Shown here: piece after piece, positions 8,640 to 16,952 of the stretch
Position numbering within the stretch: position 1 is the stretch's first letter
Layout: every line of letters starts with the position of its first letter
Source: HXMU1420-13 sp965228545
GTDB lineage: Bacteria; Bacteroidota; Rhodothermia; Balneolales; Balneolaceae
DNA: 64,000 nt
Direction of reading: 5' to 3'
Assembly: GCA_965228545.1 (NCBI GenBank)
Contig: OZ245822.1
Span: 1,054,001 to 1,118,000 of the forward strand
Made by a program: the position numbers and the translations under genes
Notes under the pieces: model-generated
Databases searched by the model: none
Told to the model about the DNA's origin: nothing
Seen by the model: the letters and a program-made list of their open reading frames with translations, nothing else

Positions 8640-9695
8640 ATGAAAACACGCATAGTTAAATATATCTCTACTCCCCTTTTCGTAATAGTTGCCATTATTG
8701 CTCTTCAAGCATGTGGTGGTTCCAAACGTACCGGTTCAAGCAATAACGCTTTACCTGCGTGGGTTAGTCAACCTTCTTCTGCCTTTAGCGACCGCCAATA
8801 CTTAATGGCTGTTGGAAGCGGGGATACCTTTAATGAAGCTCGCTCTGATGCTATGCTGGCACTGGCTCAAATTTTTCGGACGAATGTAGAAGGAACTCAA
8901 AATTTATATTCGGATGTGCTGGAAGTATCCAAATCGAATGACGGTTTCACCTCAAAAGAAACAATACGGCTCATCAACAATATTGCCATTGGAGCCACCG
9001 AAGATCTTCAAAATGCGGAAGTTCTAACTTCAGAAACCGGTAAAGATGGAATGTATTACGTGCTTGCAGGATTTAACCGAAACCAAACTGCAGCTCTTTA
9101 TCGAAATGAAATCAACAATAACAACGAGCGTATAGAGCGCAACAAGGAAGAAATTGAAAGGAGTAATGATAAATTTAGTAAGCTCCGTTTTTTAAAGGAG
9201 AACCTTTTATTGGCGCGCATCAACAAACAATTAGCCGGTTTACTGGAAATAATTATGCCGGGATCAGGGGAGAGTTCAGAAACTCAGAACACTTTAATTG
9301 AATCAAGAAATGCGTTTAACGCACATCAAGAAACCATGCCTGTACGAATACGCGGATTACAGAGTGTTGAAAATATCCGCAGTGCGCTTTCGGATGCGTT
9401 TTTACAGGAAGGATTTGTACTTGCTGAGAAAGACCCTGTATTGTTAGTTGATGCTTTTTACCGTGCCAGAGAAATTGACATCAACCGAGATGATGCAGAA
9501 TTTGTAAGCTGGGAGTTACAAATTAAAATTACACGCCCCGAAACACAGCAAACCTATACCGACTTTAATGTTTCGGGCAGAGAAGGCGCACTGAATATCC
9601 AAAACGCCTATAAACGTGCAGCGACTGCTGCTATTGAACAAATCGAAGCAAAATTTCGACCTTATTTTAACGCTGAATTTCTATCAAACAATTAA
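8640..9695 (+). CDS. LPP20-family lipoprotein
   Basis: Lipoprotein of 351 residues; signal peptide with lipobox IALQAC (Cys25). The segment from about residue 35 (LPAWVSQPSSAFSDRQYLMA, then GSGDTFNEARSDAMLALAQI) is the LPP20 domain hallmark, in which a Trp and a following AxxxA helix are conserved. A charged helix near residue 160-190 (NNERIERNKEEIERSND) could form a short coiled coil. A DUF4136-like beta domain with a tyrosine-rich strand lies at the C-terminus. It is the middle gene of the three-lipoprotein operon, 3 bp after its neighbour on each side. The function of LPP20 proteins is not established. Confidence 0.85.
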   Translation: MKTRIVKYISTPLFVIVAIIALQACGGSKRTGSSNNALPAWVSQPSSAFSDRQYLMAVGSGDTFNEARSDAMLALAQIFRTNVEGTQNLYSDVLEVSKSNDGFTSKETIRLINNIAIGATEDLQNAEVLTSETGKDGMYYVLAGFNRNQTAALYRNEINNNNERIERNKEEIERSNDKFSKLRFLKENLLLARINKQLAGLLEIIMPGSGESSETQNTLIESRNAFNAHQETMPVRIRGLQSVENIRSALSDAFLQEGFVLAEKDPVLLVDAFYRAREIDINRDDAEFVSWELQIKITRPETQQTYTDFNVSGREGALNIQNAYKRAATAAIEQIEAKFRPYFNAEFLSNN

Positions 9696-9698
9696 ACT

Positions 9699-10307
9699 AT
9701 GAAACGATCAAATATTCTATTTCTGATTCTTATCTCAAGCATAATGGCTTGCTCACCATCCAAAAAAGTAACCCGGGTTTCTGCCGATACTCAAACCGAC
9801 TTATCCGGTAGATGGAATGACACTGACGCCCGTTTAGTGGCTGAAGAAATGATTGATGACGCCCTTTCGCGTCCTTGGTATCAAAATTTTCGTCAGGCCA
9901 ACCAAGATGTGCCGGTTGCTATGGTTGGGCGAGTTCGAAACGAAACCATGGAACATATCGATACCGAAGTGTTCACTAAGGAGCTTGAACGCGCTTTTGT
10001 AAATTCCGGGATGGTAGATGTAGTTGCCGGCATCAACGAAACTGAGCAACTCCGGCAGGTTCGCAGCGACCAGCAGCGTTATGCATCCATTGAAACCGCA
10101 GCGGCTATGGGTAAAGAATTAGGCGCCGATTACCTGATCATCGGGAATATTACCTCCATTTTTGACGAAACAGAGAATGGCAGAGAGTCATCCATATTCT
10201 ATACGGTAAATTTGGAAATGGTAGATGTGGAGACAAGCCGCAAAGTTTGGATAGGTAATAAAAAAATCAAGAAGATCATCGAACGAAGTCGTTTTAGAGG
10301 CAGATAA
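9699..10307 (+). CDS. LpoB-like penicillin-binding protein activator
   Basis: Lipoprotein of 202 residues (signal peptide, lipobox SSIMAC, Cys18). The mature part matches the LpoB family: RWNDTDARLVAEEMIDDAL (residues about 37-55), VAMVGRVRNETMEHIDTEVF, then GKELGADYLIIGNITSI near residue 130. In enterobacteria LpoB reaches through the periplasm and activates the peptidoglycan synthase PBP1b. Here the linker between lipid anchor and folded domain is short, so the reach would differ. It closes the operon of three lipoproteins, which supports a joint role in cell-wall assembly. Confidence 0.88.
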   Translation: MKRSNILFLILISSIMACSPSKKVTRVSADTQTDLSGRWNDTDARLVAEEMIDDALSRPWYQNFRQANQDVPVAMVGRVRNETMEHIDTEVFTKELERAFVNSGMVDVVAGINETEQLRQVRSDQQRYASIETAAAMGKELGADYLIIGNITSIFDETENGRESSIFYTVNLEMVDVETSRKVWIGNKKIKKIIERSRFRGR

Positions 10308-10362
10308 ACTAGCTCGAAGCTTTAAATGGAAAGCCTCCATCCTTTTTAATTGATTTAACTGT

Positions 10363-11448
10363 ATGAAAGATTTTGATGTGTGCATTCTTGGTGCGGGATT
10401 AGCAGGAATGCACACTGCCATTGAATTAATGGAAGCCGGTTTAAGAGTATGTGTAATTGATCCAAAAGGAATTGCAGGAGGAGCTTCAGGTACACCGGTA
10501 GGACTTGCAAATCCTGCAACGGGTAGATTTGCTAATCGAAGTTGGAGAGCGGAGCAATGTATGGAGCGTTTAACGGCCCGATTAAAAGAAATCAGCAATT
10601 ATTCCGGGAAGGAGTTTTATCGAAAATCGGGAGTGCTTCGACCTGCTTTATCTCAAAAAATAGCCGGTAGAATGCAGGAAAACGTCGTTAACAATGATTG
10701 GACTCCGGGAATGATTGAATGGAAAAGCAGTGCCGAACTACAAGAAATGCATCCCGGCTTAACCTCGGTTGAAGGTGGTGTGTGGGTGCCTGGAGGACTC
10801 ACAGTATCTATTCCCGACTATTTGAACGGCATTCATTCCTATTTATCAGATAGAGAAGTGACTTTCATTTTGGGTAGAAACTACTCGCTTCATAAAGAGA
10901 GCAATTGGGATGTTCAGATAGACCATAAAGATCACATAACGGCAAAGAAACTGGTTATTTGTGCCGGAATTTATACTAAACAGATCGAAGTAAGTAAAGA
11001 ACTACCTCTTCATGCGGTAAAAGGTCAGACAGCAATTATGCGAGCTGGCGATTCTTTAGAATTTGAACATGCAGTAAGCGCTCAGGGTTATTTCAGTAAA
11101 ACGGGTGATAAGGAGTTTATCCTTGGTTCCACCTACGAGCATAATTTTGAACATGATGAGCCTGATGAACAAGGCTTTGAGTTCATGTTCTCACGTTTTT
11201 CGAAGGTTCATCCCGTACTTGCTTCATCTTCCAAAATAGTAAATCAATGGGCAGGTGTCCGCGCTTCTACACCGGATAGAAAGCCGATTATTGGAACTCT
11301 TGATAAGGAAATGGAATCGTACATATTTGTAGGATTAGGGTCAAAGGGATTGCTTTATTCCGCGTATGGAGCCAGACTTTTAATTGAATTAATGCTCAAC
11401 AATCACTCCATTCCGGAAAGCCTAGACGTTGATCGATTTAAGGCATAA
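10363..11448 (+). CDS. FAD-dependent oxidoreductase (DAO family, MnmC C-domain-like)
   Basis: Flavoprotein of 361 residues. The N-terminal dinucleotide-binding fold is plain (CILGAGLAGMHTAIELMEAG, then VCVIDP). The following loop GGASGTPVGLANPATG resembles the ASGNPQG-type loop of the FAD domain of MnmC, which oxidises cmnm5-uridine in tRNA wobble bases. The C-terminal FAD segment (IIGTLD, FVGLGSKGLLYSAYGA) is also of the DAO type. The length equals that single domain; the methyltransferase half of MnmC is absent. A stand-alone tRNA-modifying role is plausible, but a D-amino-acid-oxidase-like function on another amine cannot be excluded. It lies 55 bp after the lipoprotein operon. Confidence 0.8.
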   Translation: MKDFDVCILGAGLAGMHTAIELMEAGLRVCVIDPKGIAGGASGTPVGLANPATGRFANRSWRAEQCMERLTARLKEISNYSGKEFYRKSGVLRPALSQKIAGRMQENVVNNDWTPGMIEWKSSAELQEMHPGLTSVEGGVWVPGGLTVSIPDYLNGIHSYLSDREVTFILGRNYSLHKESNWDVQIDHKDHITAKKLVICAGIYTKQIEVSKELPLHAVKGQTAIMRAGDSLEFEHAVSAQGYFSKTGDKEFILGSTYEHNFEHDEPDEQGFEFMFSRFSKVHPVLASSSKIVNQWAGVRASTPDRKPIIGTLDKEMESYIFVGLGSKGLLYSAYGARLLIELMLNNHSIPESLDVDRFKA

Positions 11449-11450
11449 AA

Positions 11451-11479
11451 AAACCCTGTACTTGGTAAGCACAGGGTTT
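11451..11479 (-). terminator. Rho-independent terminator after the barrel-protein gene
   Basis: Perfect 9-bp stem AAACCCTGT/ACAGGGTTT with an 11-nt loop. On the minus strand it is followed by a run of T, so it serves the minus-strand gene that ends at 11503. It lies in the convergent gap. Confidence 0.8.
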
Positions 11480-11502
11480 CGAAAATAAGTTCTAGAATCT
11501 TA

Positions 11503-13017
11503 CTAGAAGCGGAGTACTAAGCCACTCCATGCAAACGCTAATGAAGAACCTTTATCGGCAGTACTGCTTACGGTTGAAGCACCTACGGTAAATTCTAAGA
11601 ATCGGAAATCAACTCCAATACCCGCTGAGTACGCCGCAGAGAAGTCTCCACCTCTCCGAGTACCTAAACGAATAGGAATGAAATTCAATAATCGATACTC
11701 GGCACCTAAGGTTAAGAAACTGATATCGGTATTAGTACCGAAATCGTTGAATCCAACACCATAATCAACAGTAGTTGTAAGCTTTCCAAGAGTTAATGCA
11801 ACACCAAAATTGTACATACCCGGTAGGTCATACTTTCTTTCAGGTGCATCATCGGCTTCAAATCCTCCATATACATCATTTTGTAAGCTGTCAGATAACG
11901 TGTCGAAGTAATCGCCGAAAGAATCATCACCAATGTCGCCATCGAAAGTGAAAATTGAATTAGCATTAATTTCTTTCGGAGTTTCGCTGTAGCTCACACT
12001 TCCTAAGTCGGTTGCAGACATACTAACTCGCAATACTTGACGCTTCCCTAAAATACCTAGCGCAGGAAGTGAAACATCAATTTCGGCAGTTACACCAAGA
12101 TCTAGGCCAAAACCTGAGCCCAAGGTTCCAATATCAGATCCGTCGTAATCAACGTAATCTTCAAATTTAGCATTTGGATTAGTTTTACGAGCATTACTGT
12201 AAGCAGTCATTTGTGTGGCTAAATCGCCATACACATATGCCGAGTAATTGAAGTCGTGAGTAATTACTCCCGGCCCATTTTGATCGGCAGGAGTAACTTG
12301 CAAGGTTGAAGTGAAGTCGAGTTCGGTAGATTGCAGCCCGATAATATATTTGGGTGCAGCACCTGCATAAATACTGATACCATTAATGAATGGAAGTTTT
12401 TCGATTAAGCCGGTTAATGGAATGGGTAATTCCATCGCAAACCCAACCGAAACTTCTGAGTATGCAAGTACCGTATTCGAAAAATTAACAGGAACGGGGT
12501 TTGCAAAGTGATCGGAGTCGGGACCATAAAAAGCTAGTTCCATGAATCCTTTGTTTACATTAAACTCTTCGATAGTTCGAACACGAGTTGCTAAACTAAA
12601 CGCAGTATTTTTGCCACGGTTTGAAAAACCGAAAGGCACCACATTTAACCCAACAGCGACATTTCGCGTATTAGATACTTCGCTTCCAAACCAGGCATCC
12701 AACATATCTACACGAGTTTGGCCTTCAATTATCAAACCTTGAGTGAAATAGGTTTCATACACATCCTGATTTAATAGCGTACCACGTGCACGTAAACCTA
12801 CGCCACCGAGTAAACCAAGGGTTCGCTTTGGTTTTCGCCCGGTATTGTTAATCATAAGGTTTGCCGGATTTAAAAAATTAGCATGATATCCATCTACATA
12901 AGCAGTTCCACCACCACCCATTCCGAGGGTTGCAGAATTAAAGTGCCTGCTTTGAGCCACAACAGAGGCAGCTGAAAGCGCTAGAAATACAGTAAATATA
13001 AATTTTAGCTTTTTCAT
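11503..13017 (-). CDS. DUF5723-type outer-membrane beta-barrel protein
   Basis: 504-residue exported protein: signal peptide MKKLKFIFTVFLALSAASVVAQ, then a mature part rich in alternating hydrophobic beta strands with a C-terminal phenylalanine (WSGLVLRF), as expected of an outer-membrane barrel. The early segment (ATLGMGGGGTAYVDGYHANF, LNPANL) is typical of the DUF5723/PorV-like proteins of Bacteroidetes, where a glycine-rich start and LNPA follow the signal peptide. It lies 1 bp downstream of the large lipoprotein gene, so the two are surely co-transcribed and may form an outer-membrane pair. Substrate or partner cannot be read from sequence. Confidence 0.78.
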   Translation of the reverse strand: MKKLKFIFTVFLALSAASVVAQSRHFNSATLGMGGGGTAYVDGYHANFLNPANLMINNTGRKPKRTLGLLGGVGLRARGTLLNQDVYETYFTQGLIIEGQTRVDMLDAWFGSEVSNTRNVAVGLNVVPFGFSNRGKNTAFSLATRVRTIEEFNVNKGFMELAFYGPDSDHFANPVPVNFSNTVLAYSEVSVGFAMELPIPLTGLIEKLPFINGISIYAGAAPKYIIGLQSTELDFTSTLQVTPADQNGPGVITHDFNYSAYVYGDLATQMTAYSNARKTNPNAKFEDYVDYDGSDIGTLGSGFGLDLGVTAEIDVSLPALGILGKRQVLRVSMSATDLGSVSYSETPKEINANSIFTFDGDIGDDSFGDYFDTLSDSLQNDVYGGFEADDAPERKYDLPGMYNFGVALTLGKLTTTVDYGVGFNDFGTNTDISFLTLGAEYRLLNFIPIRLGTRRGGDFSAAYSAGIGVDFRFLEFTVGASTVSSTADKGSSLAFAWSGLVLRF

Positions 13018-13018
13018 C

Positions 13019-15373
13019 TTAGTTGCCTCCTACATTAGTTCGAACACTTGCCTTTGCACTAATACTGATAGTGATTGAATCCGTATCCCGAATCTTCACC
13101 GCTTCTTGAGTAAAGGTGTCGAGTGTTGCACTTATTGCAACAGAATCGGTTCTGGATAATCGATCTAATTGGGTATCATTTAGCGAGATGATTATTTGAC
13201 CCTCTTCCGAATTTGTCACAAATCTCGAAAGTACATCTACTGAAGCTGCAGACAACTGAACAGGAGTATCTCCTGGTAGAGGAACTGTAGTTAGGGAGTT
13301 TCCTAAATCATCAAAGAAATCAAAATTTAACATAAATCCGAGAGGCAATCCATTATCATAAGTGATAACAAGTTCTCCAGAAGTTACATCTCTTCTATCA
13401 CCCTCTTTGGGTAGTATGTCTAATCCACTTCCATCAACCATTGTTTCATACGTGGCGCTAGCGGCACTAAAGTAGATCGGTAGATCAACCAAAATTGAAG
13501 GATCAAACTCTAGCGGGGTAGCAATAGTTGCCTCGCCGTTTGATTGGTTGATTACTGATTTACCCACGAAGCGAATCTCACTTGGTAGATTGTTTAAGAA
13601 GTCGAGTACATTGGTATTACCATCATCAAAAGTAACGGAAGAATTAATCACCGACCCATCAGGACTCGGATCCAACTGGAATTTAATAAGTTGATTTGCG
13701 CGTAGCTGAACACCATTAGCGTAAATTCCATCGATTGGATCGGTGGCTCTTACCACTTTGTCTGATCCATTGGTTCCAGTAAGGAAAATTTCTTCGCCTT
13801 CTCCATCAACACCAACGATAGCGGCGTAAATTGTAGTAGGTACACCAATATTAGAGGTGTAAGCGATACTTAAGCTGGCACCGGCAAACTCAATACCGTC
13901 AATTTCGCTTGACAAATCATCTAATCCGTCGATTTCGGTGAGTGAAACCTCTGTTTCGTTGTAGGCATCAACAATATCGTTACCTAACAATGTAGTTCCG
14001 TTACTTGGATCATCATCGCCCAGCAGTACTGTTTGAGACTGTATTTCCCCGAAAGCACGCGAGATTTTCAAATTGTTGATCGCAACGCTTGAACTTACAC
14101 TATCACTTTCATTGATAACACGAGTTTGATCTCCAACCGGAGCATCCTGCGTATTTTCTGTAACCGCCTGAATATTGTAATTAATTTGGTTTCCGTTTGC
14201 GAAAATATAGTAACCAGCAAGGTCGATTTCGCGAGCCGGAGCTGAGCCTTTTCTAGAAATCTCCGTTGCTCCTGAATATTCAAGCCTCAATGAGTCAGCA
14301 ATATTTTCGGTAGCACGTATGCCCGGGAAGGAAATAATCAAGGTTTCAACAGATAAATCTAGACTATTTTGAATCTCTCCTAATTCAATGATTCCGGATT
14401 CTAGTTGAACAAAATGATCATCGGATGTGAATTGAAATTCAGTTGCATCGAAAGTAGTAACACTGGCCGTTGAGAAATCCTGCTCCGTTACAGCCGCTTC
14501 AACTTCTGATGCGGTTAGACCAACACCATTCGCTGAAAGTACTACTAGAGACTCTGGCGAATCTTGAAACTCTTGTCGATTCGGATCAGCTGGATTAAAG
14601 CTAGATGTCCATCTTATTGAAACTCTAATTTTTGGATTGGATAATTTATTCTGTTCAGGCGTGTTATTCTCATCAAATACAAGGTTTATAGACGCCCTAC
14701 TTGCATGCGTTAGGGTCCCTGTCCCATCTGAGACAACATCTCTTTCATCTCCGTTGCTATTAGGATCGGGATCTGATACTAGCGTAACAGAAATATCATC
14801 CAGATCAAATCCTAAATTATTTTCTAATTCTATTTGTAATGCACCTCTCTTAAATGTCGCACTTACAAAGAAATCAGTATCAAGGTCGATTAAAACTTCT
14901 GGAAAAACAGTTTGTGGGGGTACTACATCACCAGAATCAATGACTGCTGGATCAAGACCTGTCAAATCTTGAAAATTAGCCTCACCTATATTTCCTTCAT
15001 TCGATGAAAAACTTCCGATTTCAATTTCACCAACCTGAGAATTGAAAGCAGTTGGATCTACCCCAATTTCCGGAATGGCATCATTAAGATCTCCGAAATC
15101 AAATTCTTCGGTTCGTGAAAGTGTGATTAGACCATCATCAATTCCGCCGTCAGTAACGGTAAAAAGTGAATCGAAGTCGCTTTTGGTAGTATCGAGTAAG
15201 GCTTCAGGGCCACCCTCTCCACCTCCTAAAAATTGCAGCGTTTTATTTAGCAGTAGTGGTGCTTCAACGCTATGAGATGTTGTAAAGTCTGGTTTTCCGG
15301 GTGTGCTGATATCGCAATTGCTTATCAGAACAGCAGCAGAAATCCCTACTAGTAACAGCTTAAAATTACGCAT
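13019..15373 (-). CDS. Large beta-rich lipoprotein of unknown function
   Basis: 784-residue protein with a lipoprotein signal peptide (ISAAVLISNC, Cys20). The mature chain is acidic, low in cysteine, and rich in D, S, T and short beta strands; I recognise no enzymatic motif. Several stretches look like repeated strand-turn units (SLDLSVETLIISFPG, AVAINNLKIS-like segments), which suggests stacked Ig-like or adhesin-type domains. It is translated immediately before the barrel protein, with 1 bp between the genes, so it is probably a surface or inner-leaflet lipoprotein working with that barrel. Homology is not recognised beyond the general type. Confidence 0.7.
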   Translation of the reverse strand: MRNFKLLLVGISAAVLISNCDISTPGKPDFTTSHSVEAPLLLNKTLQFLGGGEGGPEALLDTTKSDFDSLFTVTDGGIDDGLITLSRTEEFDFGDLNDAIPEIGVDPTAFNSQVGEIEIGSFSSNEGNIGEANFQDLTGLDPAVIDSGDVVPPQTVFPEVLIDLDTDFFVSATFKRGALQIELENNLGFDLDDISVTLVSDPDPNSNGDERDVVSDGTGTLTHASRASINLVFDENNTPEQNKLSNPKIRVSIRWTSSFNPADPNRQEFQDSPESLVVLSANGVGLTASEVEAAVTEQDFSTASVTTFDATEFQFTSDDHFVQLESGIIELGEIQNSLDLSVETLIISFPGIRATENIADSLRLEYSGATEISRKGSAPAREIDLAGYYIFANGNQINYNIQAVTENTQDAPVGDQTRVINESDSVSSSVAINNLKISRAFGEIQSQTVLLGDDDPSNGTTLLGNDIVDAYNETEVSLTEIDGLDDLSSEIDGIEFAGASLSIAYTSNIGVPTTIYAAIVGVDGEGEEIFLTGTNGSDKVVRATDPIDGIYANGVQLRANQLIKFQLDPSPDGSVINSSVTFDDGNTNVLDFLNNLPSEIRFVGKSVINQSNGEATIATPLEFDPSILVDLPIYFSAASATYETMVDGSGLDILPKEGDRRDVTSGELVITYDNGLPLGFMLNFDFFDDLGNSLTTVPLPGDTPVQLSAASVDVLSRFVTNSEEGQIIISLNDTQLDRLSRTDSVAISATLDTFTQEAVKIRDTDSITISISAKASVRTNVGGN

Positions 15374-15643
15374 CTGTTATAGGTTTGTTGAGATTGTAGA
15401 TTTGAAAAATATGGCTGAACCATAACTAGAAGTACCCACCAACGCATTTTGGTAATTGCACACCCCAGAACATGATTTAAAACCAACATTTATTTTCATT
15501 AACTAAAAGTAGAAATAATATGCCAAAATTCTACCATTGATTCTAGAATTGACAGCTTTATAATATTGAAGGGTTAAAAGGTTCCTTAATCGATAAAATC
15601 TGAAGAAGAATCAGAGGCACAGAGGCACAGTGGATATTAATAC
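15374..15643. other. Gene-free spacer upstream of the repeat region
   Basis: This 270-bp spacer contains the leader of the large lipoprotein gene on the minus strand, a short direct repeat (AGAGGCACAGAGGCACAG at about 15613-15630) and an 8-bp palindrome TTCTAGAA near 15540. I see no convincing gene, RNA or promoter in it. Confidence 0.5.
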
Positions 15644-15732
15644 TCAGTGCTGAGCTTTTGGAAGGCTTTGAAAAGTGGGATTCCGAAACAATTGAACGGT
15701 AAATTAAGCTCCGGTCTCTATCAAAGCTATAG

Positions 15733-15752
15733 ATTCCTGCCTTCGCAGGAAT
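15733..15752. repeat. REP-like hairpin, copy 1
   Basis: Perfect 8-bp inverted repeat ATTCCTGC/GCAGGAAT around the tetraloop CTTC. The same hairpin recurs in the second unit at 16430-16449. Hairpins of this sequence type are common dispersed elements in bacterial genomes. Confidence 0.7.
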
Positions 15753-15850
15753 GACCTTGTAATTGGACGATTAGGTGAATAATTAATTCACTTATTTAAT
15801 ACTCGATCCAAGGTCTGCGTTGGATCGAATAACCAATCCCATAAAATAAA

Positions 15851-15880
15851 AAAGTCTTCCACTTTTCAGCAGAAGACTTT
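15851..15880 (-). terminator. Terminator hairpin, variant copy
   Basis: Stem AAAGTCTTC/GAAGACTTT (9 bp, perfect), followed on the minus strand by a T run. It is the copy of the tRNA-Ser terminator found after the left-most tRNA-Ser fragment. Relative to the other three copies, its stem differs by an A-T to T-A swap on both arms, so pairing is kept. Confidence 0.75.
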
Positions 15881-15890
15881 CATTTTTCAA

Positions 15891-15952
15891 TGCGGAGAGG
15901 GAGGGATTCTCCCATAGGGATGCCTTCGGCAGAACCCTCGGTAATGTGTTGG
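15891..15952 (-). pseudogene. Interrupted tRNA-Ser 3'-end fragment, copy 1
   Basis: On the minus strand this matches the 3' end of tRNA-Ser(GGA), from the variable arm through the T-arm, acceptor strand and discriminator base. The T-loop is split at 15910-15931 by a 22-bp insert made of two abutting perfect 11-nt hairpins, TCCCATAGGGA and TGCCTTCGGCA (plus-strand sense). The variable-arm part has diverged (about 3 mismatches in 14). There is no 5' half, so it cannot make a tRNA. Confidence 0.88.
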
Positions 15953-15953
15953 A

Positions 15954-16199
15954 TTATATAATACCTTTTTCTTTGAGGTAGTTGTATCCATCAATAGTTT
16001 TAAAGAAACGCTCCCTTGCCATTGCTTCAGCGCGAGTCGGATATTCTTCACTATAATGATATTTCCATGGTCTCTTACCTTTTGTATACCGGGATTTACC
16101 CCGATTGTGTTGCTTAATCCGCTTTACAACATCCTGCCCGCTTCCATAGTAAAAACTACCGTCGTAATCACTTTTCAATATGTATGCGAAATACCCCAT
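15954..16199 (-). CDS. GIY-YIG nuclease family protein, copy 1
   Basis: 81-residue single-domain protein of the GIY-YIG superfamily: YFAYILKS at residues 3-10, then YYGSGQDVVKRIKQHNRG (the second motif and the conserved arginine/histidine helix), and a C-terminal glutamate in REAMARERFFKT-like context (ARERFFK). These supply the tyrosine, arginine and glutamate expected for catalysis. Small proteins of this type cut or nick DNA, but their cellular roles are mostly unknown. It is identical in protein and, by eye, in DNA to the copy 698 bp away. The ATG lies 13 bp after a terminator hairpin on the same strand, and its stop is 1 bp from a tRNA-Ser fragment. No promoter of its own is visible. Confidence 0.88.
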   Translation of the reverse strand: MGYFAYILKSDYDGSFYYGSGQDVVKRIKQHNRGKSRYTKGKRPWKYHYSEEYPTRAEAMARERFFKTIDGYNYLKEKGII

Positions 16200-16212
16200 C
16201 GCCCAAAATAAA

Positions 16213-16242
16213 AAAGTCTACCACTTTTCAGTAGTAGACTTT
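16213..16242 (-). terminator. Terminator hairpin preceding GIY-YIG copy 1
   Basis: Stem AAAGTCTAC/GTAGACTTT with a 12-nt loop and a T run on the minus strand. It is the same as the terminator that follows the intact tRNA-Ser, and lies between a tRNA-Ser fragment and the GIY-YIG start codon. Confidence 0.78.
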
Positions 16243-16252
16243 CATTTTTCAA

Positions 16253-16305
16253 TGCGGAGAGGGAGGGATTCTCCCATAGGGATGCCTTCGGCAGAACCCT
16301 CGGTA
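16253..16305 (-). pseudogene. Interrupted tRNA-Ser 3'-end fragment, copy 2
   Basis: Same fragment type as copy 1, with the identical 22-bp double-hairpin insert at 16272-16293 in the T-loop. Similarity to the tRNA stops after CGGTA, earlier than in copies 1 and 3, so the junction differs. Confidence 0.87.
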
Positions 16306-16429
16306 CTGTTAGCTTCACTCTCAGGTTACTTGTGAAATACTCAGTGCTGAGCTTTTGGAAGGCTTTGAAAAGTGGGATTCCGAAACAATTGAACGGTAAA
16401 TTAAGCTCCGGTCTCTATCAAAGCTATAG

Positions 16430-16449
16430 ATTCCTGCCTTCGCAGGAAT
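16430..16449. repeat. REP-like hairpin, copy 2
   Basis: Same 8-bp inverted repeat ATTCCTGC/GCAGGAAT with CTTC loop as at 15733-15752, at an offset of 697 bp. Confidence 0.7.
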
Positions 16450-16548
16450 GACCTTGTAATCGGACGATTAGGTGAATAATTAATTCACTTATTTAATACT
16501 CGATCCAATGCTCTACGTTGGATAGAATAACCAATCCCATAAAATAAA

Positions 16549-16578
16549 AAAGTCTACCACTTTTCAGTAGTAGACTTT
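16549..16578 (-). terminator. Terminator hairpin after tRNA-Ser fragment 3
   Basis: Stem AAAGTCTAC/GTAGACTTT with a T run on the minus strand. It would stop any transcript that has passed through GIY-YIG copy 2. Confidence 0.78.
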
Positions 16579-16588
16579 CATTTTTCAA

Positions 16589-16650
16589 TGCGGAGAGGGA
16601 GGGATTCTCCCATAGGGATGCCTTCGGCAGAACCCTCGGTAATGTGTTGG
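16589..16650 (-). pseudogene. Interrupted tRNA-Ser 3'-end fragment, copy 3
   Basis: Identical to copy 1 over its length, including the 22-bp double-hairpin insert at 16608-16629 between the two halves of the T-loop. It begins 1 bp after the stop of GIY-YIG copy 2. Confidence 0.88.
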
Positions 16651-16651
16651 A

Positions 16652-16897
16652 TTATATAATACCTTTTTCTTTGAGGTAGTTGTATCCATCAATAGTTTTA
16701 AAGAAACGCTCCCTTGCCATTGCTTCAGCGCGAGTCGGATATTCTTCACTATAATGATATTTCCATGGTCTCTTACCTTTTGTATACCGGGATTTACCCC
16801 GATTGTGTTGCTTAATCCGCTTTACAACATCCTGCCCGCTTCCATAGTAAAAACTACCGTCGTAATCACTTTTCAATATGTATGCGAAATACCCCAT
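16652..16897 (-). CDS. GIY-YIG nuclease family protein, copy 2
   Basis: Second identical copy of the 81-residue GIY-YIG protein. The catalytic-type landmarks are the same (YFAYILKS, YYGSGQ, HNRGKSRYT, ARERFFK). It starts 55 bp downstream of the intact tRNA-Ser(GGA) 3' end on the same strand, and the tRNA terminator hairpin (16911-16940) lies inside that gap. Expression is therefore expected only from read-through of the tRNA promoter or from a promoter hidden in the hairpin region. The perfect identity with copy 1 implies a recent duplication or gene conversion. Confidence 0.88.
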   Translation of the reverse strand: MGYFAYILKSDYDGSFYYGSGQDVVKRIKQHNRGKSRYTKGKRPWKYHYSEEYPTRAEAMARERFFKTIDGYNYLKEKGII

Positions 16898-16910
16898 CGC
16901 CCAAAATAAA

Positions 16911-16940
16911 AAAGTCTACCACTTTTCAGTAGTAGACTTT
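16911..16940 (-). terminator. Terminator of tRNA-Ser(GGA)
   Basis: Stem AAAGTCTAC/GTAGACTTT (9 bp) followed by a T run on the minus strand, starting 12 bp after the tRNA 3' end. Confidence 0.82.
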
Positions 16941-16952
16941 CATTTTTCAATG

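Larger units (their letters stand above)
16200..16651. other. Gene-free spacer between the two GIY-YIG genes
   Basis: This 450-bp stretch holds, from left to right: a terminator hairpin (16213-16242), interrupted tRNA-Ser fragment 2 (16253-16305), a 35-bp segment unique to this position (16306-16340), the duplicated spacer with a REP-like hairpin (16341-16540), another terminator (16549-16578) and tRNA-Ser fragment 3. I see no further gene in it. Confidence 0.7.
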
